From RPQJ01 sp044226195 (GTDB lineage Bacteria; Pseudomonadota; Gammaproteobacteria; Steroidobacterales; Steroidobacteraceae): a stretch of 64,000 nucleotides of DNA. The stretch spans positions 1 through 64,000 of the forward strand of contig JBGAHO010000017.1 of the NCBI GenBank assembly GCA_044226195.1, in the 5' to 3' direction. Shown here in pieces: positions 1-6,972 of the stretch. Position numbers and translations under genes: made by a program. Under the pieces are notes generated by a model that was given only the letters and a program-made list of their open reading frames with translations, had not been told where the DNA came from and did not search any database. Numbering within the stretch: the stretch's first letter is position 1; each line of letters opens with the position of its first letter.

Positions 1-101
1 AAGCGTTCGCAGACCCCGCCCGGACGGCCCTTTTTTGCCCCCGCGGGCCGCCGACCGGCCCCCTCCGGACCGGATCGGGACCCCGCCGGGACCCCTCTAT
101 A

Positions 102-107
102 TATAAT
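102..107 (+). promoter_or_regulatory. -10 hexamer just upstream of coq7 start
   Basis: A perfect TATAAT lies eight bases before the coq7 ATG at 116. No convincing -35 is visible. A start of transcription about seven bases after the hexamer would fall on or next to the ATG, so the message would be leaderless. The rest of bases 1-101 contains no gene that I can support; it holds a C-rich stretch with a T6 run at 31-36 that may be the end of an upstream transcript. Confidence 0.4.
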
Positions 108-115
108 GCCGGCCC

Positions 116-775
116 ATGGCCCCGCCGCCCCCCGCCCGACCCCGCGCCTTGACCCCCGTCGACCTCCTGATCCGGGAGTTCGACCGGGCCCTGCGCACCG
201 TCGCCGCCGCCAATTCCTCGGCCCGCCCCTACCCGGCCGGCCAGGCCCCCGAGTCGGTCCACGAAAAGGCGGCCCAGCAGCACGTCGCGGCCCTGATGCG
301 GGTGAACCACGCCGGGGAAATTGCAGCCCAGGCGCTCTACCACGGCCAGGCCCTCACGGCCCGCACCCCGGCGGTCCGCCAGCAGATGCTCGAAGCGGCC
401 CGCGACGAGACGGACCACCTCGCCTGGTGCGAGGCCCGGGTGCGCGAACTGGATGATCGCACCAGCCTGCTGGCCCCGCTCTGGTACGCTGGCTCGTTCG
501 CGATCGGCGCGATCGCCGGCCTCGCCGGGGATCGCAACAGCCTCGGCTTCGTCGCCGAGACCGAAAAGCAGGTGATCGAGCACATCGACTCGCACCTCGC
601 GCAGCTGCCCGAGGGCGACGAGCGCACCAAGCGCATCCTCGAGCAGATGAAGGACGACGAGGCGCGGCACGGTTCCGACGCCACCAAGGCCGGCGGCTGG
701 GAGCTGCCGAAGCCCGTGCGGGAGCTGATGCGGCGCACCGGACGATTCATGACGCGCACCGCCTACCGGATCTGA
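116..775 (+). CDS. coq7: 3-demethoxyubiquinol 3-hydroxylase (Coq7-type)
   Basis: Membrane-bound di-iron monooxygenase of ubiquinone synthesis that hydroxylates the demethoxyubiquinol ring. The 219-residue product has the ferritin-like four-helix pattern with the expected iron ligands: E68 in NHAGEI, E98-x-x-H101 in RDETDH, E150 in the ETEKQVIEH segment and E182-x-x-H185 in DDEARH. Residues 123-139 form a hydrophobic stretch that fits monotopic membrane attachment. The ATG at 116 has no Shine-Dalgarno sequence and follows a -10 hexamer closely. The first 12 residues are Pro/Ala-rich and poorly family-like, so a start a few codons later is possible. Use of Coq7 rather than the flavin enzyme UbiF fits a non-enteric gammaproteobacterium. 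crp follows in the same direction, as Coq7 and Vfr genes lie close together in Pseudomonas. Confidence 0.95.
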   Translation: MAPPPPARPRALTPVDLLIREFDRALRTVAAANSSARPYPAGQAPESVHEKAAQQHVAALMRVNHAGEIAAQALYHGQALTARTPAVRQQMLEAARDETDHLAWCEARVRELDDRTSLLAPLWYAGSFAIGAIAGLAGDRNSLGFVAETEKQVIEHIDSHLAQLPEGDERTKRILEQMKDDEARHGSDATKAGGWELPKPVRELMRRTGRFMTRTAYRI

Positions 776-845
776 TCCTTGCCCCGGGGCGGCGGTTTGC
801 GCTAAAAGCCTCGTGGCCTTTGACATAAACCACAGGAAGGGAGCG

Positions 846-1607
846 ATGGAAACCGGCCGACCTCTGAGCGACATTCCCGCGATCAACCGGTTCCTGAGCT
901 ATTGCCGGATCCGGACGGTCCCGTCCAAGACCGTGCTGATCCACGCCGGCGACGTTCCCGACGTCCTCTACTACGTGATCAAGGGCTCGGTCGAAGTGCT
1001 GATCGAGGACGAGGAAGGCAACGAGATGGTCCTCGCCTACCTCAACAAGGGTCAGTTCTTCGGCGAGATGGGTCTGTTCAACGAGCAGCCGGCGCGCAGC
1101 GCCTGGGTGCGCACGCGTTCGCAGTGCGAGCTCGCCGAGATGACCTACCCGCGCTTCCGCCAGATCGCGGCCGAGAGCCCGACGCTGCTGTTCGAGCTGG
1201 CCACGCAGCTGGCGAGCCGCCTCGATCGCACCAACAAGAAGCTCGGCGACCTCGCGTTCGTCGACGTCACGGGCCGTGTCGCGCACGCGATCATGGACCT
1301 GTGCAACGAGCCCGATGCGATGACGCATCCCGAGGGCACGCAGATCAAGGTCAGCCGGCAGGAACTGTCGCGCCTCGTCGGCTGCTCGCGCGAGATGGCC
1401 GGCCGCGTGCTGAAGGTGCTCGAGGAGCAGGGCCTGCTCACCGCGCGCGGCAAGACGATGGTCGTGTTCGGCGTGCGCCCGCGCCTCAAGGGCAAGGCCG
1501 CCGCGATGTCGATGCAGCCCGCCGGCACCTCGCCGCTCGCCATGCGCGCGTCGAAGGCCACCACGGCCGACGACGAGGATGACGACGACGAGGACGACGA
1601 GGAATAA
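846..1607 (+). CDS. crp: Crp/Vfr-family cAMP receptor protein with acidic C-terminal tail
   Basis: Global cAMP-dependent transcription regulator. The cyclic-nucleotide domain (about 1-120) keeps the cAMP contacts E74, R84 and S85 in GEMG...ARSAW. The winged-helix DNA reader has the recognition helix SREMAGR with R182, E183 and R187, as in E. coli CRP, so a TGTGA-type site is expected. Start chosen at the ATG at 846 behind AGGAAGGGAG, giving 253 residues; an in-frame upstream start at 813 lacks support. A weak TTGCCC-18-TAAAAG promoter lies at 779-808. About 42 residues extend past the usual CRP end: a basic/Ala linker, then twelve consecutive Asp/Glu at 242-253, which is not canonical. The TAA stop is followed without a gap by a GGGGACATTCC repeat. 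Confidence 0.95.
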   Translation: METGRPLSDIPAINRFLSYCRIRTVPSKTVLIHAGDVPDVLYYVIKGSVEVLIEDEEGNEMVLAYLNKGQFFGEMGLFNEQPARSAWVRTRSQCELAEMTYPRFRQIAAESPTLLFELATQLASRLDRTNKKLGDLAFVDVTGRVAHAIMDLCNEPDAMTHPEGTQIKVSRQELSRLVGCSREMAGRVLKVLEEQGLLTARGKTMVVFGVRPRLKGKAAAMSMQPAGTSPLAMRASKATTADDEDDDDEDDEE

Positions 1608-1626
1608 GGGGACATTCCTCTTTTTC
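1608..1626 (+). repeat. GGGGACATTCC repeat, left copy of crp-rpe gap
   Basis: Copy of GGGGACATTCCTCTTTTT that begins on the base after the crp TAA stop. It is perfectly complementary over 18 bases to the copy at 1825-1843, which abuts the stop of the convergent gene rpe. A read-through transcript from either side could fold these into a stem closed at the stop codons. Confidence 0.85.
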
Positions 1627-1660
1627 TCGCCCCCCTTCGACGCCGCGCCATCACTGGGAC

Positions 1661-1790
1661 CCACCGAGCCAGCCGACCTTCCGGGTCGGTTCGCAAGGTC
1701 GTGCGCGGCATGGACGCCGCGCCCGAAGCCCCCATGGACGGGTTTACGGCGTCCTTGCGAATCGACCCGGAAGGGCGGCTAGGCCGGTGG
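1661..1790. repeat. Palindromic element with GTAAACCCGTCC core, copy 1
   Basis: Large imperfect palindrome between crp and rpe. Arms 1678-1698 and 1753-1773 are complementary at 20 of 21 bases, and weaker pairing extends to 1661 and 1790. On the minus strand the central part reads ACGCCGTAAACCCGTCC, then TGGGGGCT and later CGTCCATG. The same core occurs at 4471-4611 and 25359-25453 with different arm sequences. No protein is encoded. Confidence 0.85.
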
Positions 1791-1824
1791 CGCGCCGTTG
1801 TCCTGGCAAATTCTGCGCGGGCTG

Positions 1825-1843
1825 AAAAAAGAGGAATGTCCCC
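1825..1843 (-). repeat. GGGGACATTCC repeat, right copy of crp-rpe gap
   Basis: Minus-strand copy GGGGACATTCCTCTTTTTT. Its first G is the last base of the rpe TAG stop codon. It faces the copy at 1608-1626. Confidence 0.85.
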
Positions 1844-2505
1844 TATATCTGCGCGCGCATCGCGTCGATGGTCGCGCGATAGTCCTTGGCGTTGAAGATC
1901 GCCGAGCCGGCCACGAACGTGTCGGCGCCCGCCGCGGCGATCGCCCCGATGTTGTCCACCTTCACGCCGCCGTCGATCTCGAGGCGGATCTCGCGCCCGC
2001 TGCGATCGATCATCTGGCGCACCTGCGTCAGCTTCGGCAGCGCCGACGGGATGAAGCTCTGGCCGCCGAAGCCCGGGTTCACGCTCATCAGCAGCACCAT
2101 GTCGAGCTTGTCGAGCACGTAGTCGAGGTAGGAGAGCGGCGTCGCGGGGTTGAACACCAGCCCCGGCTTGCAGCCCACTTCGCGGATGAGCCCGATCGTG
2201 CGGTCGATGTGCTCGCTCGCCTCCGGGTGGAAGGTGATGTAGGTCGCGCCGGCCTTGGCGAAGTCCGGGATGATGCGGTCGACCGGCTTCACCATCAGGT
2301 GCACGTCGATCGGCGCGGTGATGCCGTGCTTGCGCAGCGCCTCGCACACCAGCGGGCCGATGGTGAGGTTCGGCACGTAGTGGTTGTCCATCACGTCGAA
2401 GTGCACGATGTCGGCGCCCGCCGCGAGCACGTTGGTCACTTCCTCGCCGAGTCGCGCGAAATCCGCCGACAGGATGGACGGGGCGATCCAGGGGGTCTGC
2501 TTCAT
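1843..2505 (-). CDS. rpe: Ribulose-phosphate 3-epimerase
   Basis: Cytosolic TIM-barrel enzyme that interconverts ribulose 5-phosphate and xylulose 5-phosphate in the pentose phosphate pathway. The 220-residue length is normal. Family motifs include SILSADFARLGEE near the N-terminus, the metal-ligand segment DIVHFDVMDNHYVPN, HLMVKPVDR, the MSVNPGFGGQ loop and EIDGGVK. Start is the ATG at 2505 behind GAGGAG. It lies 20 bases downstream of the DjlA-like gene and is probably cotranscribed with it. It converges on crp. In Pseudomonas and Xanthomonas trp genes lie in this general neighbourhood between rpe and the Crp homologue; here only a repeat element is present. The TAG stop shares its G with that repeat. 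Confidence 0.97.
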   Translation of the reverse strand: MKQTPWIAPSILSADFARLGEEVTNVLAAGADIVHFDVMDNHYVPNLTIGPLVCEALRKHGITAPIDVHLMVKPVDRIIPDFAKAGATYITFHPEASEHIDRTIGLIREVGCKPGLVFNPATPLSYLDYVLDKLDMVLLMSVNPGFGGQSFIPSALPKLTQVRQMIDRSGREIRLEIDGGVKVDNIGAIAAAGADTFVAGSAIFNAKDYRATIDAMRAQI

Positions 2506-2525
2506 GGCGGCTCCTCGCGCGCGGG

Positions 2526-3368
2526 TTACTTCATGCCCCGCTGATTCTTCACGGTTTCGTAGGCTTCGAGAATACGTTGTGTCCGTTCGTGGGCCGCCGC
2601 CACCATGGATTCCGGCAGGCCCTGCGCCACCAGCTTGTCCGGGTGGTTCTGGCTCATCAGCCGGCGGTAGGCCATGGTGACGTCGGCATCGCTGTCCTTG
2701 GCCGAGACGCCCAGCACCTCGTAGGCATCCTCGAGCGGCGAGGTCTGCGGGCGGGCCGATCCGTTGGTGCCGTAGCTGCTGCCCGACGAGGCGCCGCCGG
2801 CCGGCCGGTAGCCGCGCATGCGCAGCATGGCCTCGAGCGAGGCGAGTTCGAGCGCCGAGACGCCGAGCACGCCACAGATGCGGTTCATCACCGTGCGCGC
2901 CGCCGGATTGAGTCCATTGCCCTGCAGCGACGCCTCGAGCTGGATCTGCACGAACATGCGGCACAGCTCGGGCTGGCCGTTCGCGAGCGCACGCAGGCGC
3001 CGCAGCGCGTTCTCGAGCGGGAAGTCGGGGCGCTTGCCGTCGGTGAAGAGGTCGATGGCGCGGCGCCGGTCGGCCTCGTTGAGCGAGAAGCGCGACATGG
3101 TGGTGCGCGCCGCGTCGATCTCCTGCTCGGTGACGCGGCCGTCCGCCTTGGCGACGTGGCCCATCACCTGGAAGGTCGCCTGGAAGAAGGTCATGCGCAG
3201 CTCGGCCGCGCGGTTGGCAGGGTTGCCGCTCAGCTTGCCGCCGCCGAGGTTGGGCTCGTTGCGCCGGTCGAACTGGTGGCCGAGCACGAGGCCGATGATC
3301 GCGCCCAGCAGGCCGCGGCCGACGATCGCCCCGAGGACCGCGCCGATGACTTTGCCGTACCAGCTCAT
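2526..3368 (-). CDS. djlA: DjlA-like membrane-anchored J-domain co-chaperone
   Basis: 280-residue protein with three parts: an N-terminal Gly-rich hydrophobic segment (about 5-30, one membrane span with small-residue spacing as in DjlA), a TerB-like helical domain (about 60-180) and a C-terminal J domain from about residue 215 with the diagnostic HPD in QNHPDK. The HPD loop stimulates DnaK ATPase, so the protein probably recruits DnaK at the inner membrane face. A Gly/Ser linker precedes the J domain. Start is the ATG at 3368 for MSWYGK, matching DjlA N-termini. It is divergent from purC and upstream of rpe in the same direction. Confidence 0.88.
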   Translation of the reverse strand: MSWYGKVIGAVLGAIVGRGLLGAIIGLVLGHQFDRRNEPNLGGGKLSGNPANRAAELRMTFFQATFQVMGHVAKADGRVTEQEIDAARTTMSRFSLNEADRRRAIDLFTDGKRPDFPLENALRRLRALANGQPELCRMFVQIQLEASLQGNGLNPAARTVMNRICGVLGVSALELASLEAMLRMRGYRPAGGASSGSSYGTNGSARPQTSPLEDAYEVLGVSAKDSDADVTMAYRRLMSQNHPDKLVAQGLPESMVAAAHERTQRILEAYETVKNQRGMK

Positions 3369-3460
3369 GACTTCCTTATTGACCGCCGCCGAATGCGCCT
3401 GCAACACTTTGCCGCCCCGGGGCGCGCAAATCAGCCCGGCATTCTAGCAGCAGGCTCCCC

Positions 3461-4366
3461 ATGTCCAGCACGACCGCCTCCCCGCCGATGCACGAATCCC
3501 ACCTGCGCGGGCTCACGCGCCTGCACCAGGGCAAGGTGCGCGACATCTACGGGCTGGACGACCGGCACATGCTGATCGTCACCACCGACCGCCTGAGCGC
3601 CTTCGACGTGGTGCTGCCCGACCCGATCCCGGGCAAGGGCCGCGTGCTCACCAGCATCTCGAACTTCTGGTTCGCCCGCACGACGCACATCGTGCCGAAC
3701 CACCTCGCGGGCGCGGCGTTCCCGCTCGAGCGCGCGGTGAAGGATCCGGCCGACCTGCCGTTGATCGCCGATCGCGCGATGGTGGTGAAGAAGCTGCGGG
3801 CGCTGCCGGTCGAGGCGGTGGTGCGCGGCTACCTGATCGGCTCGGGCTGGAAGGACTACCAGGCGACGGGCCAGGTGTGCGGCATCCCGCTGCCCAAGGG
3901 CCTGCGCATGGCGGACAAGCTGCCGCAGCCGATCTTCACGCCGTCGACCAAGGCGGCGAAGGGCCAGCACGACGAGAACGTCGGGTTCGACGAGATCGCC
4001 AAGGTGGTGGGCGCGGAGCTCACCGCGCAGGTGCGCGACACGGCGATCCGCCTGTACCAGTTCGCGGCGGCGCACGCGGCCTCGCGCGGCATCATCATCG
4101 CGGACACCAAGTTCGAGTTCGGCGTCGACGAGCACGGCACGCTGACGCTGATCGATGAAGCACTCACGCCGGACTCGTCGCGCTTCTGGCCGATGGACAC
4201 CTACGCCCCGGGCTCGAGCCCGCCGTCGTTCGACAAGCAGTTCGTGCGCGACTACCTCGAGACGCTCGACTGGAACAAGACCGCGCCGGGCCCGAAGCTG
4301 CCGGCCGACATCCTGCGCAAGACCGCCGAGAAGTACGAAGAGGCCCTGCGCCGCCTCACCGCCTGA
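3461..4366 (+). CDS. purC: Phosphoribosylaminoimidazole-succinocarboxamide synthase
   Basis: SAICAR synthase of de novo purine synthesis: joins aspartate to CAIR with ATP. 301 residues, the longer bacterial form rather than the roughly 237-residue enzyme of enterics. Motifs: GKVRDIYGLDD for ATP binding, TTDRLSAFDV, VVRGYLIGSGWKDY, then KFEFGVD and DEALTPDSSRFW in the aspartate/ATP site. Start at the ATG at 3461; another Met lies ten codons on, but the full form keeps a normal leader. Stands alone, divergent from the DjlA-like gene and convergent with the BtuF-like gene. The TGA stop is followed two bases later by a partial GGGGACAC and then by a full repeat copy. Confidence 0.96.
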   Translation: MSSTTASPPMHESHLRGLTRLHQGKVRDIYGLDDRHMLIVTTDRLSAFDVVLPDPIPGKGRVLTSISNFWFARTTHIVPNHLAGAAFPLERAVKDPADLPLIADRAMVVKKLRALPVEAVVRGYLIGSGWKDYQATGQVCGIPLPKGLRMADKLPQPIFTPSTKAAKGQHDENVGFDEIAKVVGAELTAQVRDTAIRLYQFAAAHAASRGIIIADTKFEFGVDEHGTLTLIDEALTPDSSRFWPMDTYAPGSSPPSFDKQFVRDYLETLDWNKTAPGPKLPADILRKTAEKYEEALRRLTA

Positions 4367-4368
4367 TC

Positions 4369-4401
4369 GGGGACACGAAATAGGGGACATTCCTCTTTTT
4401 T
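4369..4401 (+). repeat. GGGGACATTCC repeats downstream of purC
   Basis: A partial copy GGGGACAC at 4369-4376 lies two bases after the purC stop. A full copy follows at 4383-4401. The full copy pairs perfectly over 18 bases with the minus-strand copy at 4711-4728. The whole 4367-4731 gap (365 bases) has no gene and consists of these repeats around a palindrome. Confidence 0.85.
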
Positions 4402-4470
4402 CGGCGTGCGTGGCGTTCGTTCGCCGCGGCACTCTGTCGTGCGCGCAACCGGGGAGGCACGCGATAGCAC

Positions 4471-4611
4471 GGCACCACGCCGGCCGAGCCGTCATTCCGG
4501 ATCGGTTCGCCGGGACGCCGTAAATCCGTCCCTGGAGGCTCCGGGCTCGGCGTCCATGCCTCGCACGGCCCGTCGAACCGATCCGGAACGCCGACTGGCA
4601 CGGCGGGTGCC
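4471..4611. repeat. Palindromic element with GTAAACCCGTCC core, copy 2
   Basis: Perfect 15-bp arms at 4495-4509 and 4574-4588 (TTCCGGATCGGTTCG and its complement) with weaker pairing out to 4471 and 4611. The plus-strand centre reads ACGCCGTAAATCCGTCC, then TGGAGGCT and CGTCCATG, the same core as copies at 1661-1790 and 25359-25453. Bracketed on both sides by GGGGACATTCC repeats. Confidence 0.85.
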
Positions 4612-4684
4612 TGCATGGGTGGACTCGGACCGGGCAGCGCAGAGACGGGACACAGGGTCGGCGGCGCGCATCACGCCGACGGAG

Positions 4685-4728
4685 AAAAATAGGAATGTCC
4701 CCTATTTTTGAAAAAGAGGAATGTCCCC
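4685..4728 (-). repeat. Tandem GGGGACATTCC repeats downstream of the BtuF-like gene
   Basis: Two minus-strand copies: a variant GGGGACATTCCTATTTTT at 4685-4702 and an exact GGGGACATTCCTCTTTTT at 4711-4728. The second starts three bases after the TAA stop of the BtuF-like gene (4732-4734). Both face the purC copy. Confidence 0.85.
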
Positions 4729-4731
4729 AAT

Positions 4732-5550
4732 TTAAGTCGCCTGTTTCGCCCAGGACTCGATCACGCGATGCAGTTCGCGCACGCCGTCGGTGAGCGCAGC
4801 GGGACCGGGCTGCAGGATGATCGACGACTTCACCTCGTGCAGTTGCCCGTCGCGCACCGCCGGCACGTCCTGCCAGCCCGGACGCGCAGCGACCGCACGC
4901 GGTGAAAACTTCTTCCCGCACCACGAACCGAAGATCACGTCGGGCGCGCGTCGCACGATCTCGAACGGATCCGCGATGATGCGGTCCTTGCCGAGCGCGC
5001 ACTGCGCCAGCTCCGGGAACACGTCGTCGCCGCCCGCGATGCCGACCAGCTCCGACACCCAGCGGATGCACGAGATCGGCGGCTCGTCCCACTCCTCGAA
5101 ATAGACCCGCGGCCGGCGATCGAAGGCCGACGCCGACACGCGGATGCGCTCCAGCCCCGCCTCCAGTTCGTCGCACAACGCCTCGCCCCGCGCCTGCGCG
5201 CCGACCATCGCCGCGAGCGTGCGGATCACGCGCAGGATCTCCGCCACGCTGCGCTGGTTGAACACGTGCACCTCGACGCCGTTCCTCACCAGCTCCGCCG
5301 CGATGTCCGCCTGCAGGTCCGAGAAGCCGAGCACGAGGTCCGGCCGCAGGGCGAGGATCTTGTCGATCTTCGCGCTGGTGAAGGCCGAGACGCGCGGCTT
5401 CTCCTTGCGTGCCCGGGGCGGCCGCACCGTGAAGCCCGAGATGCCGACGATCCGGCGGTCCTCGCCGAGCAGGTACAGCGCCTCGGTCGTCTCCTCGGTG
5501 AGGCAGACGATGCGCTCGGCGTAGCTGCCGCGACGGGAGGACGGGGACAT
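4732..5550 (-). CDS. BtuF/FepB-type metal-chelate-binding protein without visible signal peptide
   Basis: 272-residue protein of the periplasmic-binding class III fold seen in vitamin B12 and siderophore binders. Family features: an N-terminal VCLTEETTEALYLLGEDRRIVGI segment, LRPDLVLGFSDLQ in the first lobe, the VHVFNQRSVAEIL strand-helix and a long linking helix, then a second lobe with RRAPDVIFGSW and the terminal PGPAALTDGVREL. The chosen start (ATG at 5548-5550) gives no signal peptide or lipobox, and the upstream frame does not supply one. No ABC permease or ATPase is adjacent. It may be a cytoplasmic corrinoid- or metal-binding protein, or its exporter signal is missed through a start I cannot see. 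Function is therefore assigned at family level only. Confidence 0.75.
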   Translation of the reverse strand: MSPSSRRGSYAERIVCLTEETTEALYLLGEDRRIVGISGFTVRPPRARKEKPRVSAFTSAKIDKILALRPDLVLGFSDLQADIAAELVRNGVEVHVFNQRSVAEILRVIRTLAAMVGAQARGEALCDELEAGLERIRVSASAFDRRPRVYFEEWDEPPISCIRWVSELVGIAGGDDVFPELAQCALGKDRIIADPFEIVRRAPDVIFGSWCGKKFSPRAVAARPGWQDVPAVRDGQLHEVKSSIILQPGPAALTDGVRELHRVIESWAKQAT

Positions 5551-5637
5551 GGGTTGCGACACCGGTCCAGGGATGGGGCGCCGATTATGGCCCAGCCCTT
5601 GCCCGCCGGTGCGCGCCGTGCAAGGCTTTGCGCGCCC

Positions 5638-6960
5638 ATGGACGCCCCACGCACCGTTTTCCCCGCGCTGCACGTCAAGATCGAGCACCTGCTGTTCGAC
5701 CTGCCGGAGACCCTCGGCAGCCGCGCGCTCGAGTGGGTGACCGCCCCGCTGCGCTACCTGTACGCGCTGCTGCGCGACTTCGCGCGCGGCGACCTCGGCC
5801 TGCGCGCCATGAGCCTCGTGTACACGACGCTCTTCGCGATCGTGCCGGTCGCGGCCGTCTCGTTCTCGGTGCTGAAGGCGTTCGGCTACCACCGCGAGCT
5901 CGAGCCGGTGCTGTACGAGTTCCTGCGCCCGCTCGGCAAGCAGGGCTTCGAGCTCACCGCCAAGATCATGCAGTTCGTCGAGAACGTGCAGGGCACGCTG
6001 CTCGGCACGATCGGCTTCGTGTTCCTGATCTACACGGCCTTCTCGCTGATCCAGAAGATCGAGGAAGCGCTCAACTTCACCTGGCACGTCGACCGGCCGC
6101 GCAGCCTCGCGCGGCGCATCAGCGAATACCTCGTGGTGATGATCGTCGGCCCGGTGATCGGCGTGTTCGCGATGGTGATGCTCGCGCAGTTCGAGACCAG
6201 CGAGGTCGTTGCGCGGCTGTCGGGCCTCGCCACCGGCCACGGCAGCTCGCGCGCGCACTTCGCGCCCTACGTGCTGATCATCGCGCTGTTCGCCTTCCTC
6301 TACTCGTACATGCCCAACACCAAGGTGCGCCCCGGGCCCGCGCTCGTGGGCGCGGTGTTCGGCGGCGTACTGTGGGCCGCGGTCGGCGCGCTGTTCACGC
6401 GCATCGTCGTGTACTCGGCCAAGACCGCGGCCATCTACGCAGGCTTCGCGGTCGTGCTGCTGTTCCTGGTGTGGGTGTACGTGAGCTGGCTGATCGTGAT
6501 GCTGGGCGCGCAGCTCTCGTTCTACGTGCAGCACCCCGAGCACCTGCGCACCGGCCACGGCGACATCCCGATGACCGGCGCGCTGCGCGAGCGCATCGCC
6601 ATGGCGGCGATGTTCCTGATCGGCGAGCGCTTCATGGACGGCGGCCCGCGCTGGGGCATGAGCGACCTCGCCGACCGCATGGACGTGCCCGCCACCGTGC
6701 TCGGCGAAGTGATCTCGGCGCTGGAATCGCACGGCCTCGTGCTCACGACCGAGGAAGACACGATCGCGCCGGCGCGGGACCTGCAGAACATCACGCTCGC
6801 CTCGATCCTCGATGCGATCCGGCACGAAGTGCCCGATCCCCGCCGCCCCGAACCGCGGGCGGTGCCGGCCGCGGACGCCGCCACGCAGCGCGCGGACGAG
6901 GCGCTGCGCGCCGCGACGCAGGGCGTGAGCCTGCGCGACCTGATCCGTCCGCCCGGTTGA
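5638..6960 (+). CDS. yihY: YihY/BrkB-family inner membrane protein with C-terminal helical/winged-helix extension
   Basis: Polytopic membrane protein of the family once called RNase BN by mistake; its molecular role is not settled. About six hydrophobic spans are visible between residues 55 and 310, including LRAMSLVYTTLFAIVPV, a TLLGTIGFVFLIYTAF span, a VVMIVGPVIGVFAMVML span, VLIIALFAFLYSYMP and a C-terminal VVLLFLVWVYVSWLIVML. After the last span some 130 soluble residues follow, with a pattern like a winged helix (WGMSDLADRMDVPATVLGEV) and a charged tail. Start chosen at ATG 5638 (440 residues); an in-frame ATG at 5587 would add 17 residues. Divergent from the BtuF-like gene. Confidence 0.88.
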   Translation: MDAPRTVFPALHVKIEHLLFDLPETLGSRALEWVTAPLRYLYALLRDFARGDLGLRAMSLVYTTLFAIVPVAAVSFSVLKAFGYHRELEPVLYEFLRPLGKQGFELTAKIMQFVENVQGTLLGTIGFVFLIYTAFSLIQKIEEALNFTWHVDRPRSLARRISEYLVVMIVGPVIGVFAMVMLAQFETSEVVARLSGLATGHGSSRAHFAPYVLIIALFAFLYSYMPNTKVRPGPALVGAVFGGVLWAAVGALFTRIVVYSAKTAAIYAGFAVVLLFLVWVYVSWLIVMLGAQLSFYVQHPEHLRTGHGDIPMTGALRERIAMAAMFLIGERFMDGGPRWGMSDLADRMDVPATVLGEVISALESHGLVLTTEEDTIAPARDLQNITLASILDAIRHEVPDPRRPEPRAVPAADAATQRADEALRAATQGVSLRDLIRPPG

Positions 6961-6972
6961 GTCGACGCCGGC

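Noticed and set aside
5587..5637. Upstream ATG for yihY at 5587
   Set aside because: It is in frame and cannot be excluded, but the added residues (Ala/Arg-rich) do not look like the family N-terminus; 5638 was preferred.
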